Shown here in pieces: positions 1 through 8,560 of a stretch of 37,471 nt of DNA. How positions within the stretch are numbered: the first letter of the stretch is position 1; the number at the start of each line of letters is the position of its first letter. The notes under the pieces were generated by a model that ran no database searches, had not been told where the DNA came from, and saw only the letters and a program-made list of their open reading frames with translations. Position numbers and translations under genes: made by a program. Origin of the DNA: Paracoccaceae bacterium (lineage in GTDB: Bacteria > Pseudomonadota > Alphaproteobacteria > Rhodobacterales > Rhodobacteraceae); contig JAPOVX010000199.1 of the NCBI GenBank assembly GCA_026707935.1, forward strand, positions 1 through 37,471, read 5' to 3'.

Positions 1-153
1 CTTGATCCACGGGTTGCGCAAAACCCGCGGCGTGCCCTGCCGGAGGACTTGTACCACCTGGGGCCGACATCCCGGGTAACCCGGAGCCGGCTGCGGTCGA
101 TTTCCGTGGCGGACCAGAAGTGGCCGGATGTCTCGCGGCACCGTCTGCAATGA
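1..153 (+). CDS. Possible C-terminal tail of a gene entering from upstream (partial)
   Basis: Frame 1 is open from the first base to a TGA at 151-153, giving 50 residues. Third codon positions are strongly GC-biased, like the proven genes of this region, which is the main reason to think it is coding. The tail is basic and proline/arginine-rich and matches no family I recognise. It could also be chance, since the stretch is short and high-GC DNA often stays open. The function cannot be stated. Confidence 0.35.
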   Translation, partial: LDPRVAQNPRRALPEDLYHLGPTSRVTRSRLRSISVADQKWPDVSRHRLQ

Positions 154-671
154 CATGCCACGGCCGGTTCCGGTTTCCCGTCCCGTTCGCATGTCACTTC
201 GTCGCAAAGGCAGGATCCGGATTTCATGTTTTCCTCCCGTGTCAATTGACTGGTGGCGCAACGACCCGGACCGCCGACGCCGCTACCGTGCATGGATTCA
301 ACCACCTGTACGATTCGCCACGAAACCGGAAACTGCCGCCCGGCCGTACGGCGAACTTCCAAATGCCGATTTCAAGGTCGAGTTTCCCGACACGAACTGA
401 GCAAGTTCCGTCGTGTTCCGGGTGATGGTCCTGTCCATTTCCGCCCCCGCGCCGAAAACCGAGTGTACGACAGGGTCCACGTAATGCTGCGACTCCGCAA
501 GCGGGGCACCTCCGATTGTTGTGAATCCTTGTGAACGGGTTTAGAGCGCACGCACCAACGCGATGGTCCGAGCCTGGCCTTTGGGGGCGGGTGATACCGA
601 CGCCGTGATAACCAGTTTCATGTTCCCGGAGAACACCGCCCTGCGGAGGTGTTCGGAAGAGTGGCAGCGCA
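154..671. other. Non-coding stretch before the dehalogenase-like gene
   Basis: Several short overlapping open frames exist on both strands, but none has a recognisable protein or a consistent codon bias. I see no tRNA, repeat or clear terminator. It probably contains the promoter of the gene starting at 672, although I cannot point to convincing -35/-10 boxes. Confidence 0.5.
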
Positions 672-1400
672 ATGAACGCTCAAGTCGTGCTGATTACCAA
701 TGTGGAGCAATTCGTGGGCCGGCCCGTGGCGGTCGAATTGGCTACACGAGGTGCGACGGTCGTATGCCACGACAGGAGTTTCACGGATGGCGAGATCGCC
801 CGGGACTTCGCGGCAGAATTTCCCGGGTTCACCGTCATAAGGGCGCAACAGCCGGCGGGAATCGTGGCGGCCGCGACCGACGCCTGTGGCAGGATCGACG
901 TGATGATCTGCAATGACGCCGGAGCTGCGATTCGTGCACCCATCGAGTCGGCAAGTCCGGACGACATGCGCTCGGCACTCGAGGACATGGTGGTCTTCCC
1001 TTTCGAATTGTCCAGCGCCGTCACGCCGCAGATGAAGAAACGCAGGCGCGGAAAGATATTGTTCATAACCTCCGCGACGCCTCTTCGAGGCCTGCCGAAT
1101 TACTCGATGTACGTCACGGCACGCGGCGCCGCCAACGCGCTCACGGTTTCACTGGCCCGCGAACTTGGTCGCGACAACATCCAGGTCAACGCGATCGCAC
1201 CGAATTACGTCGAGAGTCCGACATATTTTCCGCCCGAACTGGTCAATGATCCGGACGCGCTTGCACGAATGACCAGGAATATCCCCCTGGGACGGCTCGG
1301 AAGAGCGGATGAGCTTGCGGCTCTCGTTGCGTTCTACGCATCGGACAAGAGCGATTTCATCACCGGCCACGTCATGCCTTTCGCCGGCGGGTGGGCATAA
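672..1400 (+). CDS. Halohydrin dehalogenase-like SDR-fold protein
   Basis: The 242-residue protein has a short-chain dehydrogenase/reductase fold but lacks the glycine-rich NAD(P)-binding motif at its N-terminus. Instead it shows T9-x4-F14-x-G16, and its catalytic residues are S134-x12-Y147-x3-R151. These two patterns together are the published signature of halohydrin dehalogenases, which use Ser-Tyr-Arg instead of Ser-Tyr-Lys and bind halide where SDRs bind the cofactor. Further HheC-like features are CHDRSF (residues 32-37), FITSATP (131-137) and APNY (176-179). Family members convert vicinal haloalcohols to epoxides plus halide and open epoxides with azide, cyanide or nitrite; they act in the cytoplasm as tetramers. 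Length fits the family (about 230-260). The ATG has no strong Shine-Dalgarno sequence but gives the expected N-terminus. The gene stands alone. The alternative, an ordinary SDR oxidoreductase, is less likely because the lysine is replaced by arginine. Confidence 0.85.
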   Translation: MNAQVVLITNVEQFVGRPVAVELATRGATVVCHDRSFTDGEIARDFAAEFPGFTVIRAQQPAGIVAAATDACGRIDVMICNDAGAAIRAPIESASPDDMRSALEDMVVFPFELSSAVTPQMKKRRRGKILFITSATPLRGLPNYSMYVTARGAANALTVSLARELGRDNIQVNAIAPNYVESPTYFPPELVNDPDALARMTRNIPLGRLGRADELAALVAFYASDKSDFITGHVMPFAGGWA

Positions 1401-1694
1401 ATGCCGTAACTTTCGTGCGGCCCGCCGGGCCAACTGCCACACCACCTGCTGCTCGGTCCCTGTCCGGGTCCGATTGCGATGCGCGCGTGATCAACCCGGA
1501 GTCGGACAGGATGGTGGCAACGTCACGGGAATCGCGCCGCGACGCTCAACTCCTCGCATTCGCCAAGGGGAAACGTAGCGGGACTGCCCGCGCTGCCCGG
1601 TCAGGGAATTCCGCTGGCCAGCCCCGGTCATGCATGACAACTCCGGAACGAAGTCCCTTGTTTCAGATGCGGAGCACAGCAGGTCTTGTCCGTG
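1401..1694. other. Intergenic gap between convergent genes, small GC hairpin
   Basis: The gap separates two convergently transcribed genes. A perfect five-base-pair inverted repeat (GGCCC-GCC-GGGCC) lies at 1419-1431, just after the dehalogenase-like gene. It has no T-tract, so a terminator role is only possible. Nothing else is recognisable. Confidence 0.4.
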
Positions 1695-2831
1695 TCATCC
1701 GTTGCCCATGGCAGCCGTAAGGACTGCACGGTAATCGTCAACCGACAATTGACGCGGATTCGTCGACGCCGTGTGATCGAGGACCGCCGCTTCCGCAACA
1801 CGGGTGAGATCGTCGCCGCGTACACCCAATTCCGCCAGCGTGGATGGCAAGTTCAAGCGCGCATTCAGTTCCCGAAAAAAGGACGGAAGATGCGTGTCGG
1901 CAGCGAGCCCCAGCTGCCACCGGATTTTCGCGTATTTGGGTCCACATGCGGTTTCGTTCCATTCCAGCACATGTGGAAGGAGGATCGCGTTCAGCGTCCC
2001 GTGGTGCAATGAAACATGCCGGATGGCACCGAGCGGGTGTGAAAGTGCATGAATGGCACCGAGTCCCTTCTGGAAGGTCAGCCCGCCCTGGAGAGCCGCC
2101 ATCATCATGTTCCAACGCGCGGCACGGTCCTGCCCATCTTTCCTGGCGGTCTCGATCGAAGCGACGGCACGTGCGAGACCGTCGAGGGCGATGGCATCGG
2201 CCACCGGGTTGACCAACGGGCTGAGGTAGGTCTCGATGCAATGCGAAATCGCATCCAGGCCGGTTGCCGCCGTCAAGCCCGGGGGCAAGTCCAGCGTGAG
2301 TTCCGGATCGCAGACTGCAGCGTGCGGAATCAGATGCGGAGAGATCAGGGCGAGTTTTCGCCCGTCTGCAAGCGTGATCAATGCACCGCGTCCGACTTCG
2401 CTCCCTGTACCGGCGGTGGTCGGTACCGCCACGAGGGGTACGACCGGTCCGAGTCGATCGATTCCACCCTCGATTGCCGCGAATTGCGCGAGCGGGCCTC
2501 CGTGCGTGTCGAGAATGGCGACTGCCTTTGCCAGATCGATGGGCGAACCGCCACCGATGGCGACGAGCCCGTCGCAGCCTGCTGCGCGGTACCTGTCGAA
2601 CGCGGAGTTCACCGCAGCCTCGGTCGGGTTGGCAGGCGTGTCAGCGAAGACCTCCGTTTCCTGAAACAGCGGTGCGACGGACTTGATCCTGTCGACCAAA
2701 CCATGGTGGATGAGGCCCTGATCGGTCACGATCATCGGGCGCTCAATTCCGGTTAGATCCATGATCTCGGGAAGTTTCTCTATTGCACCGAAGTCGAACT
2801 CCACTCTGGTCAGATAGTTGATCGAGGGCAT
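1695..2831 (-). CDS. Iron-containing alcohol dehydrogenase
   Basis: The 378-residue protein belongs to the group III (iron-activated) alcohol dehydrogenase family, cytoplasmic NAD(P)-dependent enzymes that oxidise alcohols or reduce aldehydes and related carbonyls. It has the dinucleotide-binding GGGSPID at residues 93-99, TTAGTGSE at 138-145, and the metal-binding region with D193, H197, H261 and H277. I chose the ATG at 2831 because AAAGGA lies just upstream and the protein then begins at the usual family N-terminus. The frame stays open for about 200 more codons upstream, to 3440, but that part is proline/arginine-rich and looks like high-GC noise. It may belong to the same haloalcohol or polyol metabolism as its neighbours; maleylacetate-reductase-like or lactaldehyde-reductase-like substrates cannot be excluded. 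Confidence 0.92.
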   Translation of the reverse strand: MPSINYLTRVEFDFGAIEKLPEIMDLTGIERPMIVTDQGLIHHGLVDRIKSVAPLFQETEVFADTPANPTEAAVNSAFDRYRAAGCDGLVAIGGGSPIDLAKAVAILDTHGGPLAQFAAIEGGIDRLGPVVPLVAVPTTAGTGSEVGRGALITLADGRKLALISPHLIPHAAVCDPELTLDLPPGLTAATGLDAISHCIETYLSPLVNPVADAIALDGLARAVASIETARKDGQDRAARWNMMMAALQGGLTFQKGLGAIHALSHPLGAIRHVSLHHGTLNAILLPHVLEWNETACGPKYAKIRWQLGLAADTHLPSFFRELNARLNLPSTLAELGVRGDDLTRVAEAAVLDHTASTNPRQLSVDDYRAVLTAAMGNG

Positions 2832-3531
2832 GCCAATTCCTTTCCCGCGCTTGATCTTTTCCGCTGCTGGCCGGCCAAGCGTCATTGGGACTCGACCCGT
2901 ACCGGCGTCCGGAGGCAACGAAACGACAACGCTGCCTTGCACCTTGCCGCCGCTAACCGCAACCCCGCTCGGGCGAGTGCACGCGAACCCCGGCACACCG
3001 CACGGCCGTCGCCCGAAAACGACCGTCCGTTTCGGCAAAGCCGCCGGTGACCTGTCGGGTAACGACGGAAATCCGGGCCGGTGCGGTGCGGTGATCCGTG
3101 CACGGCCAGCCGGGGTCACGGTTTCCCGGGCGCCCGGCCCGAGACGGTCACCCGCCATGATCGCTCCTCCCGTTTCGGTACTTCCGGGGGTGCATGTTTC
3201 CGGGCGGGCCAGATACAGCCACCAGAAACGGACCGTCCGAATTGCCCGGCCGCTCACGGCGACATGAACAAGGGCCAGAATGCGGCTTGCCGGACGGAAA
3301 CCGATAACGGGAACCGTCAGCCGGTTGGCCCGTGCCGCCGCGATGGCTGAGCGGCAGCTGTTCCGCGAATTCACCGGAGAGGTGCATCGGAACCCTTGTG
3401 ACCCGTCCGCCAGGTCAACCGCCCGGAGACCTCGGTTCAACGGGGGAACTCGGCGGTTTCCCGATTGTTCTTGACACGTATTGCCTGATCACGAACGGTC
3501 GACACATCACCGGTACCTGAAGGGGGCAGAC
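2832..3531. other. 700-bp divergent regulatory region
   Basis: This region lies between the reverse-strand iron alcohol dehydrogenase and the forward GMC oxidoreductase, so it should hold promoters for both. Both strands have long chance-open frames, none with recognisable protein. A TTGACA at 3472-3477 could be a -35 box for the GMC gene, but no good -10 element follows it. No regulator gene lies next to it. Confidence 0.45.
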
Positions 3532-5151
3532 ATGCCGGACCACGGGATGCTCGAAGGCTGCTACGACTACATCATCGTGGGTGCCGGCACGTCCGGTTGC
3601 GTGCTTGCAAACCGCCTGACAGAGGATCCGCGCACGCGGGTGCTGCTGCTAGAGGCCGGACGCGATGACAATTACCACTGGGTCCACATTCCCGTGGGGT
3701 ACCTCTATTGCATGGGCAACCCGCGCACGGACTGGATGATGGAGACAACGCCCGAACCCGGGCTTAACGGCCGGAGTCTCGCCTATCCCCGTGGGAAGGT
3801 ACTGGGTGGATGCACGTCCGTGAACGGCATGATCTACATGCGCGGACAGGCAGCGGACTACGACCACTGGCGGCAGATGGGAAACATCGGCTGGGGCTGG
3901 GACGACGTCTTGCCGTATTTTCTGAAATCCGAGGATCACCACGCGGGCAAGAGTTCGATGCACGGGACCGGCGGAGGCTGGAAGGTCGCGACACAGAGGC
4001 TGCGCTGGGAGGTTCTCGAAGCGGTGCAGGAAGGCGCGAAGGAATTCGGCATCCTGCCGCGCAAGGATTTCAACGATGGCAACAACGAGGGATCGGGATT
4101 CTTCGAGGTGAACCAGCACCGCGGCATTCGGTGGACAACGGCCAAGGGATTCCTGCGTCCCGCTATGAACCGGCCAAATCTCAGGGTCGAACTTGAAGCC
4201 GAAGTCGAACGGCTGATCTTCGAAGGTCGGAACGTCGTCGGCCTCCAGTACCGGAAAAAGGGAGTCGGACAACGGGTTCACGCGCAGGCCGAGGTCCTGT
4301 TGGCAGCCGGGTCCATCAACTCGCCAAAGATCCTGGAGCTTTCGGGCGTCGGCCAGTCTGACCGGCTCGCGCGCCTCGGCATCGAGGTCGTTCACGATAG
4401 TCCGGGCGTCGGCGAGAATCTGCAGGACCACCTGCAAATCCGGACCGTGTTCAAGGTTCGCAATGCACGAACGCTCAATACGCTTGCAAACGGTATGCGG
4501 GGGAAACTCCGCATCGTCCTCGAGTATGCGCTGAGACGTTCCGGGCCGTTGTCGATGGCACCAAGCCAGTTCGGCATGTTCACGAAATCCGATCCGGCCC
4601 TTTCGACACCGGACCTGGAATACCATATCCAGCCGCTATCGACCGACCGGCTGGGCGATCCGCTGCACCGGTTTTCCGCGATCACCGTTTCGGTTTGCAA
4701 TCTCCGCCCCGAGAGCGTGGGAACCTGCCACATGACCGCTCCCGACCATCAATTGCATCCCGAAATCCGGCCGAACTACCTTGCGGCTGCAAGGGACCGG
4801 CTTGTTGCCGTCAAGTCCGTTCGCCAGGCCCGCATGATCATGACCGCCAAAGCCCTGCAACGATACGCCCCGGAGGAATTTCTTCCTGGACCCGACGTCC
4901 AGTCCGATGCGGAACTGCTCCTGAAGGTCGGTGATATTGCGACCACCATATTTCACCCTGTCGGCACCTGCGGCATGGGCCGCCGCCCCAATTCGGTCGT
5001 GGGGGCGGATCTCCGCGTGCATGGATTGAACCGATTGCGGGTTGTGGATGCATCCGTCATGCCGCGGATCACCTCGGGAAATACCGCGTCTCCGGTCGTG
5101 ATGATCGCGGAAAAGGCGGCCGACATGATCCGGGATGGCCGCGCTGCGTGA
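3532..5151 (+). CDS. GMC-family FAD-dependent alcohol/choline oxidoreductase
   Basis: The 539-residue flavoprotein belongs to the glucose-methanol-choline family. The FAD-binding GAGTSG is at residues 17-22, followed by the GMC signature 1 region (PRGKVLGG, then NGMIYMRG) and the signature 2 region (AGSINSPKILELSGVG). The C-terminal catalytic pair is H475 (HPVGTCGMG) and N517 (TSGNTASP). Members such as BetA choline dehydrogenase and AlkJ alcohol dehydrogenase oxidise primary alcohols and pass electrons to the respiratory chain. Sequence alone does not settle choline versus other alcohols. The frame also opens with a TTG at 3481, but the ATG at 3532 follows a G-rich ribosome binding site (AAGGGGGCAGAC) and gives the typical N-terminus just before the FAD motif. 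It may work with the nearby alcohol dehydrogenase and dehalogenase-like gene. Confidence 0.93.
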   Translation: MPDHGMLEGCYDYIIVGAGTSGCVLANRLTEDPRTRVLLLEAGRDDNYHWVHIPVGYLYCMGNPRTDWMMETTPEPGLNGRSLAYPRGKVLGGCTSVNGMIYMRGQAADYDHWRQMGNIGWGWDDVLPYFLKSEDHHAGKSSMHGTGGGWKVATQRLRWEVLEAVQEGAKEFGILPRKDFNDGNNEGSGFFEVNQHRGIRWTTAKGFLRPAMNRPNLRVELEAEVERLIFEGRNVVGLQYRKKGVGQRVHAQAEVLLAAGSINSPKILELSGVGQSDRLARLGIEVVHDSPGVGENLQDHLQIRTVFKVRNARTLNTLANGMRGKLRIVLEYALRRSGPLSMAPSQFGMFTKSDPALSTPDLEYHIQPLSTDRLGDPLHRFSAITVSVCNLRPESVGTCHMTAPDHQLHPEIRPNYLAAARDRLVAVKSVRQARMIMTAKALQRYAPEEFLPGPDVQSDAELLLKVGDIATTIFHPVGTCGMGRRPNSVVGADLRVHGLNRLRVVDASVMPRITSGNTASPVVMIAEKAADMIRDGRAA

Positions 5152-5618
5152 GTCGCGACAGTCGTGCGTGTTGCTCGGAAGGCATTGCCGGCAAAACGTT
5201 TTCACCTTCGGGTTTCACCTGGCTCTACCATGGCGACGGAGGAACCCCAACCGACACACCGTCGGTGCTGAAGACGTTGCATTGCGTCTGCTAATTCTCT
5301 TGCAACCGCCGTCGCTGACGGGTTTCGGCCCAGTTGTTTTTGCGCTCACAACTGACAACAGCCTAACCGTTTTCTCGACCCAGGGAACGATGGTGATTTG
5401 CCAAATTGCTCGTTGGAGAATGGCACGAAGTGGGTTGAACAACTTGAATTTAGCTCAAATGTCACTTTCTCCTTGCCAATTATAGGCAGGTTATGATTCC
5501 TTGATATTCTTACACGGTGTCGAATGATTCCAAATAATGACCTTCCTGATTGTGCAGGTCACACGACGAGTTCGAGACGCGTTGTGATCGGCCGGGTCTG
5601 GACTACGGGGAACTAGCC
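5152..5618. other. Intergenic; left edge of the AT-rich island
   Basis: Base composition changes from GC-rich to clearly AT-richer at roughly 5270-5300, and remains so through the next genes. I see no tRNA, integrase or clear direct repeat that would mark an attachment site. Nothing convincingly coding is present until the small gene at 5619. Confidence 0.5.
5501..5529 (+). promoter_or_regulatory. Candidate sigma-70-type promoter for the HD/nuclease locus
   Basis: TTGATA at 5501-5506 and ATGATT at 5524-5529 are separated by exactly 17 bases in an AT-rich stretch about 90 bases upstream of the 141-residue gene. The match to consensus is moderate only and was found by eye. Confidence 0.25.
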
Positions 5619-6044
5619 ATGAAGCACCTGCTTGATATTTCAGAACTATTGGTTGCCAGTTGGGCTTTGTCAGGAGGAGGAGAAAGAATTCCTACTTCAC
5701 ATGGTATTCTTGACCGGGCGCTGAAAGAAGCCGTCGAACATGAATCTTGTCCTCCGTGGGTCAGCGATAACCTGCACTTTGTCGATTCTCGTATTGGTCT
5801 GCAGTGTGTCGAATTGCCGTCCCTCTTGGATTGGGCTCAGCGGGCACATCTGACTAGTGCGCCAAATCCCTCTTACCATTCTGCTCAAATTCAGATCAGC
5901 GAAGGTGCTGCCCGGGACTTGGTTAACAACCTAGGTGTCACTGAGGGCAATGCCAAACGCTGGGGCGATCATCTCTGTGCGCTCGTTGAAAACATAGGCA
6001 AATCGATGAACGCCGATTCTGCCGCAGCTATTGAAGAATACTGA
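5619..6044 (+). CDS. Hypothetical protein, 141 aa, first gene of the HD/nuclease locus
   Basis: I do not recognise this protein. It is a soluble, mixed-charge sequence without a signal peptide, membrane segment or obvious catalytic motif. Two leucine-rich helical stretches occur near the N-terminus and around the centre, and the C-terminus is acidic. The ATG at 5619 is preferred over the TTG at 5550 because a short purine-rich site (ACGGGGAA) precedes it. It lies 56 bases upstream of the large HD-domain gene on the same strand, with composition like that gene, so the two are probably co-transcribed. A role as a small partner or regulator of the HD protein is inference from position alone. Confidence 0.65.
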   Translation: MKHLLDISELLVASWALSGGGERIPTSHGILDRALKEAVEHESCPPWVSDNLHFVDSRIGLQCVELPSLLDWAQRAHLTSAPNPSYHSAQIQISEGAARDLVNNLGVTEGNAKRWGDHLCALVENIGKSMNADSAAAIEEY

Positions 6045-6100
6045 AGCGATTTCGGACGATGAGTTTGATTTTTTCCGCCGGTGTAACGCCGATAAATTGA

Positions 6101-8560
6101 TTGCGTGGAGAATCAACGCTGCTAGATTCTGCGAATCTCCGGGCAGATCTCGAAAATGCCGCACCTACGCTTTGGAGAGCATTTGGCGGCCTCGCTGAAA
6201 AGTGGCTTGAGCCTGCTCTTCAACGCCTAAACGATGGGAGATCGCACGCCGCTTATCCCAAAACTTTCAACGACCCTATTTGGGGTGTTGTTGAACTCAT
6301 GCCTTGGGAGACCATTCTTCTGGATTCTCCGTTGCTCCAGCGACTACGGGGTGTTCGGCAACTTGGAATGGCGCATCTGGTTTATCCCGGTGCAGGCCAT
6401 GATCGCCTTGAACACACGAGGGGCGTTGTTGAAGCCGCCGAGCGCATGATCCGTGCACTCGAGAGGAACGCAGAATTCAGACGTAGGTTCGGGTCTGACC
6501 GCGATGAAGCCGTCCCACATGTGAGTCCTATGGACCGCTGTGCCACTCGGCTTGCGGCTTTGCTGCACGACACGGGGCATGGCCCGTTCAGCCACGCAAC
6601 GGAACAATTGATCAGGACGCGTTACGCTGCCGAATTCAATGCCGTAGAGCATGTCTTACGGAAACACTTCGAGGGTGTGACGTCAATCGCACCCGCTGAG
6701 TCTGTCGCAGTGTTGATCGTATTGAGCGATTCAATGCGTGAAGTCCTTACCCACGCAAGACTTGGTACGGGCGTCGACAACCCGACCGAATTGCCTGAAG
6801 CAGTCGCGGCACGCATTCTCGGTTCTCGAAGCTGCCTGCGCGCGGGCTATCTTTCCGGCATCATCAGCGGTCCTGTCGATGCCGACAAACTCGATTACAT
6901 TGCCCGCGACTGCCACCACTCGGGCCTTCCCCTCGGGATCGATCTGACAAGACTTATCAGCAAACTAGAGGTCGTTGTCGTTACACCGGAAAACGCGCCA
7001 AACAGGGATTTGCGTGTTCGGGCACAGAATATTCCTGGAAGGCGTTTTTACGATATTGGGATTTCACTGACTGGCCTCGGCTCGTATGAACAGCTGATAA
7101 TCGCCCGCGTTTTGCTCTATGACCGACTTTATTACCATCAGAAAGTTCGCACTGCGGAGGCAATGCTCCGTCGTTTGATCTGCCTCGCTGAAGAAGAGCG
7201 CGGTACCCTCTTCACGATCGAGGAATTCTACACAAGATTCCCTGATGACATCTTTGTAGGTGTCATTGGCGGCTCACTCCAAAATCTCGCTCTGAAACGC
7301 GGTGGCGTACGGTCTCAAGCTGTCGCCAGAATGATCCAGGATCGCCGTATCTACTATCGAGCGCACGCGTTCGCTGCGCGTTTTATTGGCGGGCTTGAGG
7401 GCTTGTCTGACGTCGATCAACGAGACACACGTGCCGAGAAGTGGCGCAAACTCCTAAGAGAACTGCTGACGGACGACGACCGCAAAAAAATTGAGACCAA
7501 GATATTCGACAAGGCGAAGGCACTTGCGGGAGCAATCCCCGACCTAGCCGATCGCGCGAATGGGCTAAATCCAGAGGAAATTTTGGTCGATGTCCCTTCA
7601 AACAGGGTCGTGGTACGTGGCGGCGATATCCTTACGCGTACCGACGGTGGACATATCGGAACGCCAAATCTCTTTTTTGACCCCGAAAGATGGTCTCAGG
7701 CCTACGAACATCAGAAGCAATGCGGGTTTGTGTTTACGCCGCGAAACCGGGTTCCACTTGTGGCATTGGCCTCACGTATCGTGCTCTACGAGTCATTCAA
7801 GGTGGTCATGGATATCCAGGCCGAACGTGCTGCGAAGGTTACAAATGTCGTAAAGAGTGCGTGGGTAGCTGCAGCACAGAAACATGGTCTATGCAGCGAA
7901 GATTGCGAGAAAGCCCTGAACGGCAACATCTCGCCGCCACTTATCAAGTTTCATCCGGACGACATTGCTTTACCTCGCGAATGGTCGAATCTGGATCCTG
8001 ATCTTCGGCAGCGTCTTGTGCGCGACCTGAATTTGTACCTCCCGTCGGGTCTTGTTGCCGCATCTCACAAGGCCGTTTCAACCGCGATTGGTGATGTCGC
8101 CGTTCTGATCGATATGTTCGAAAAAACAGGAATGTTCGTTTCGGAGGAAATGTTGGCCGAAAGCAGATTGCAGGATGAGATCAAGCAACATTTCATGTCG
8201 TGCCAGATTGATGTTGTCGAGGGCTCTGAAATTAGTGGCGGTGAAACCGATCTCATCCTATCGCGACAACTTGTCGTCGAAAACAAGGTAGTGTCAAACC
8301 CGATCCGCGACCCTTTCGAAACAGGTTACCGCTTTTCGTGGCAGGCGCGACGTTACAGCATTTCACTTTGCAGCAACGTGGCAATTGTCATTCTCGCATA
8401 TCGTCCGAGCAGTGAGGAGAACTTACTCCAGCTTCCGGCAAGAGTCCGTATTCTTGAAATACGGGAAGATTCGGAAGAACGGTGTGAAGTCCGGTTCGTA
8501 GTTCCTTGGGGCACCGGTGTGCCATCAAGAGCAAAATCTCCCGCAAAGAAAGCAACGTAA
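6101..8560 (+). CDS. SAMHD1-like HD dNTPase domain fused to PD-(D/E)XK nuclease
   Basis: The protein has up to 819 residues. The N-terminal half matches the SAMHD1/dGTPase branch of HD hydrolases: YPGAGHDRLEHTRG (residues 95-108, metal ligand H105), LLHDTGHGPFSH (154-165, HD pair 156-157) and VDADKLDYIARDCHH (259-273, downstream metal Asp and substrate region). Such domains cleave dNTPs to nucleoside and triphosphate. The C-terminal 110 residues contain D717, E727-x-K729 and Q748-x3-Y752, the order of motifs in RecB-like PD-(D/E)XK nucleases. The frame opens just after a TGA at 6098-6100, so the TTG at 6101 is the earliest possible start; there is no clear ribosome binding site and the true start may be a little downstream. 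dNTP depletion is a known antiviral strategy, so a defence role is plausible. The linked nuclease domain is inferred from motifs only. Confidence 0.85.
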   Translation: MRGESTLLDSANLRADLENAAPTLWRAFGGLAEKWLEPALQRLNDGRSHAAYPKTFNDPIWGVVELMPWETILLDSPLLQRLRGVRQLGMAHLVYPGAGHDRLEHTRGVVEAAERMIRALERNAEFRRRFGSDRDEAVPHVSPMDRCATRLAALLHDTGHGPFSHATEQLIRTRYAAEFNAVEHVLRKHFEGVTSIAPAESVAVLIVLSDSMREVLTHARLGTGVDNPTELPEAVAARILGSRSCLRAGYLSGIISGPVDADKLDYIARDCHHSGLPLGIDLTRLISKLEVVVVTPENAPNRDLRVRAQNIPGRRFYDIGISLTGLGSYEQLIIARVLLYDRLYYHQKVRTAEAMLRRLICLAEEERGTLFTIEEFYTRFPDDIFVGVIGGSLQNLALKRGGVRSQAVARMIQDRRIYYRAHAFAARFIGGLEGLSDVDQRDTRAEKWRKLLRELLTDDDRKKIETKIFDKAKALAGAIPDLADRANGLNPEEILVDVPSNRVVVRGGDILTRTDGGHIGTPNLFFDPERWSQAYEHQKQCGFVFTPRNRVPLVALASRIVLYESFKVVMDIQAERAAKVTNVVKSAWVAAAQKHGLCSEDCEKALNGNISPPLIKFHPDDIALPREWSNLDPDLRQRLVRDLNLYLPSGLVAASHKAVSTAIGDVAVLIDMFEKTGMFVSEEMLAESRLQDEIKQHFMSCQIDVVEGSEISGGETDLILSRQLVVENKVVSNPIRDPFETGYRFSWQARRYSISLCSNVAIVILAYRPSSEENLLQLPARVRILEIREDSEERCEVRFVVPWGTGVPSRAKSPAKKAT

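Noticed and set aside
2818..3267. Forward 149-codon open frame in the divergent region
   Set aside because: It is rich in Pro/Arg/Thr, has no family resemblance and starts within the N-terminal end of the opposite alcohol dehydrogenase gene; typical of chance frames in high-GC DNA.
3649..4626. Reverse 325-codon open frame
   Set aside because: It lies wholly antisense to the GMC oxidoreductase, whose domains are intact; the reverse protein has no recognisable domain.
5152..5618. Search for an attachment site matching the right island edge at 22766-23062
   Set aside because: No shared direct repeat of convincing length was seen by eye, and no tRNA gene is present at either side.
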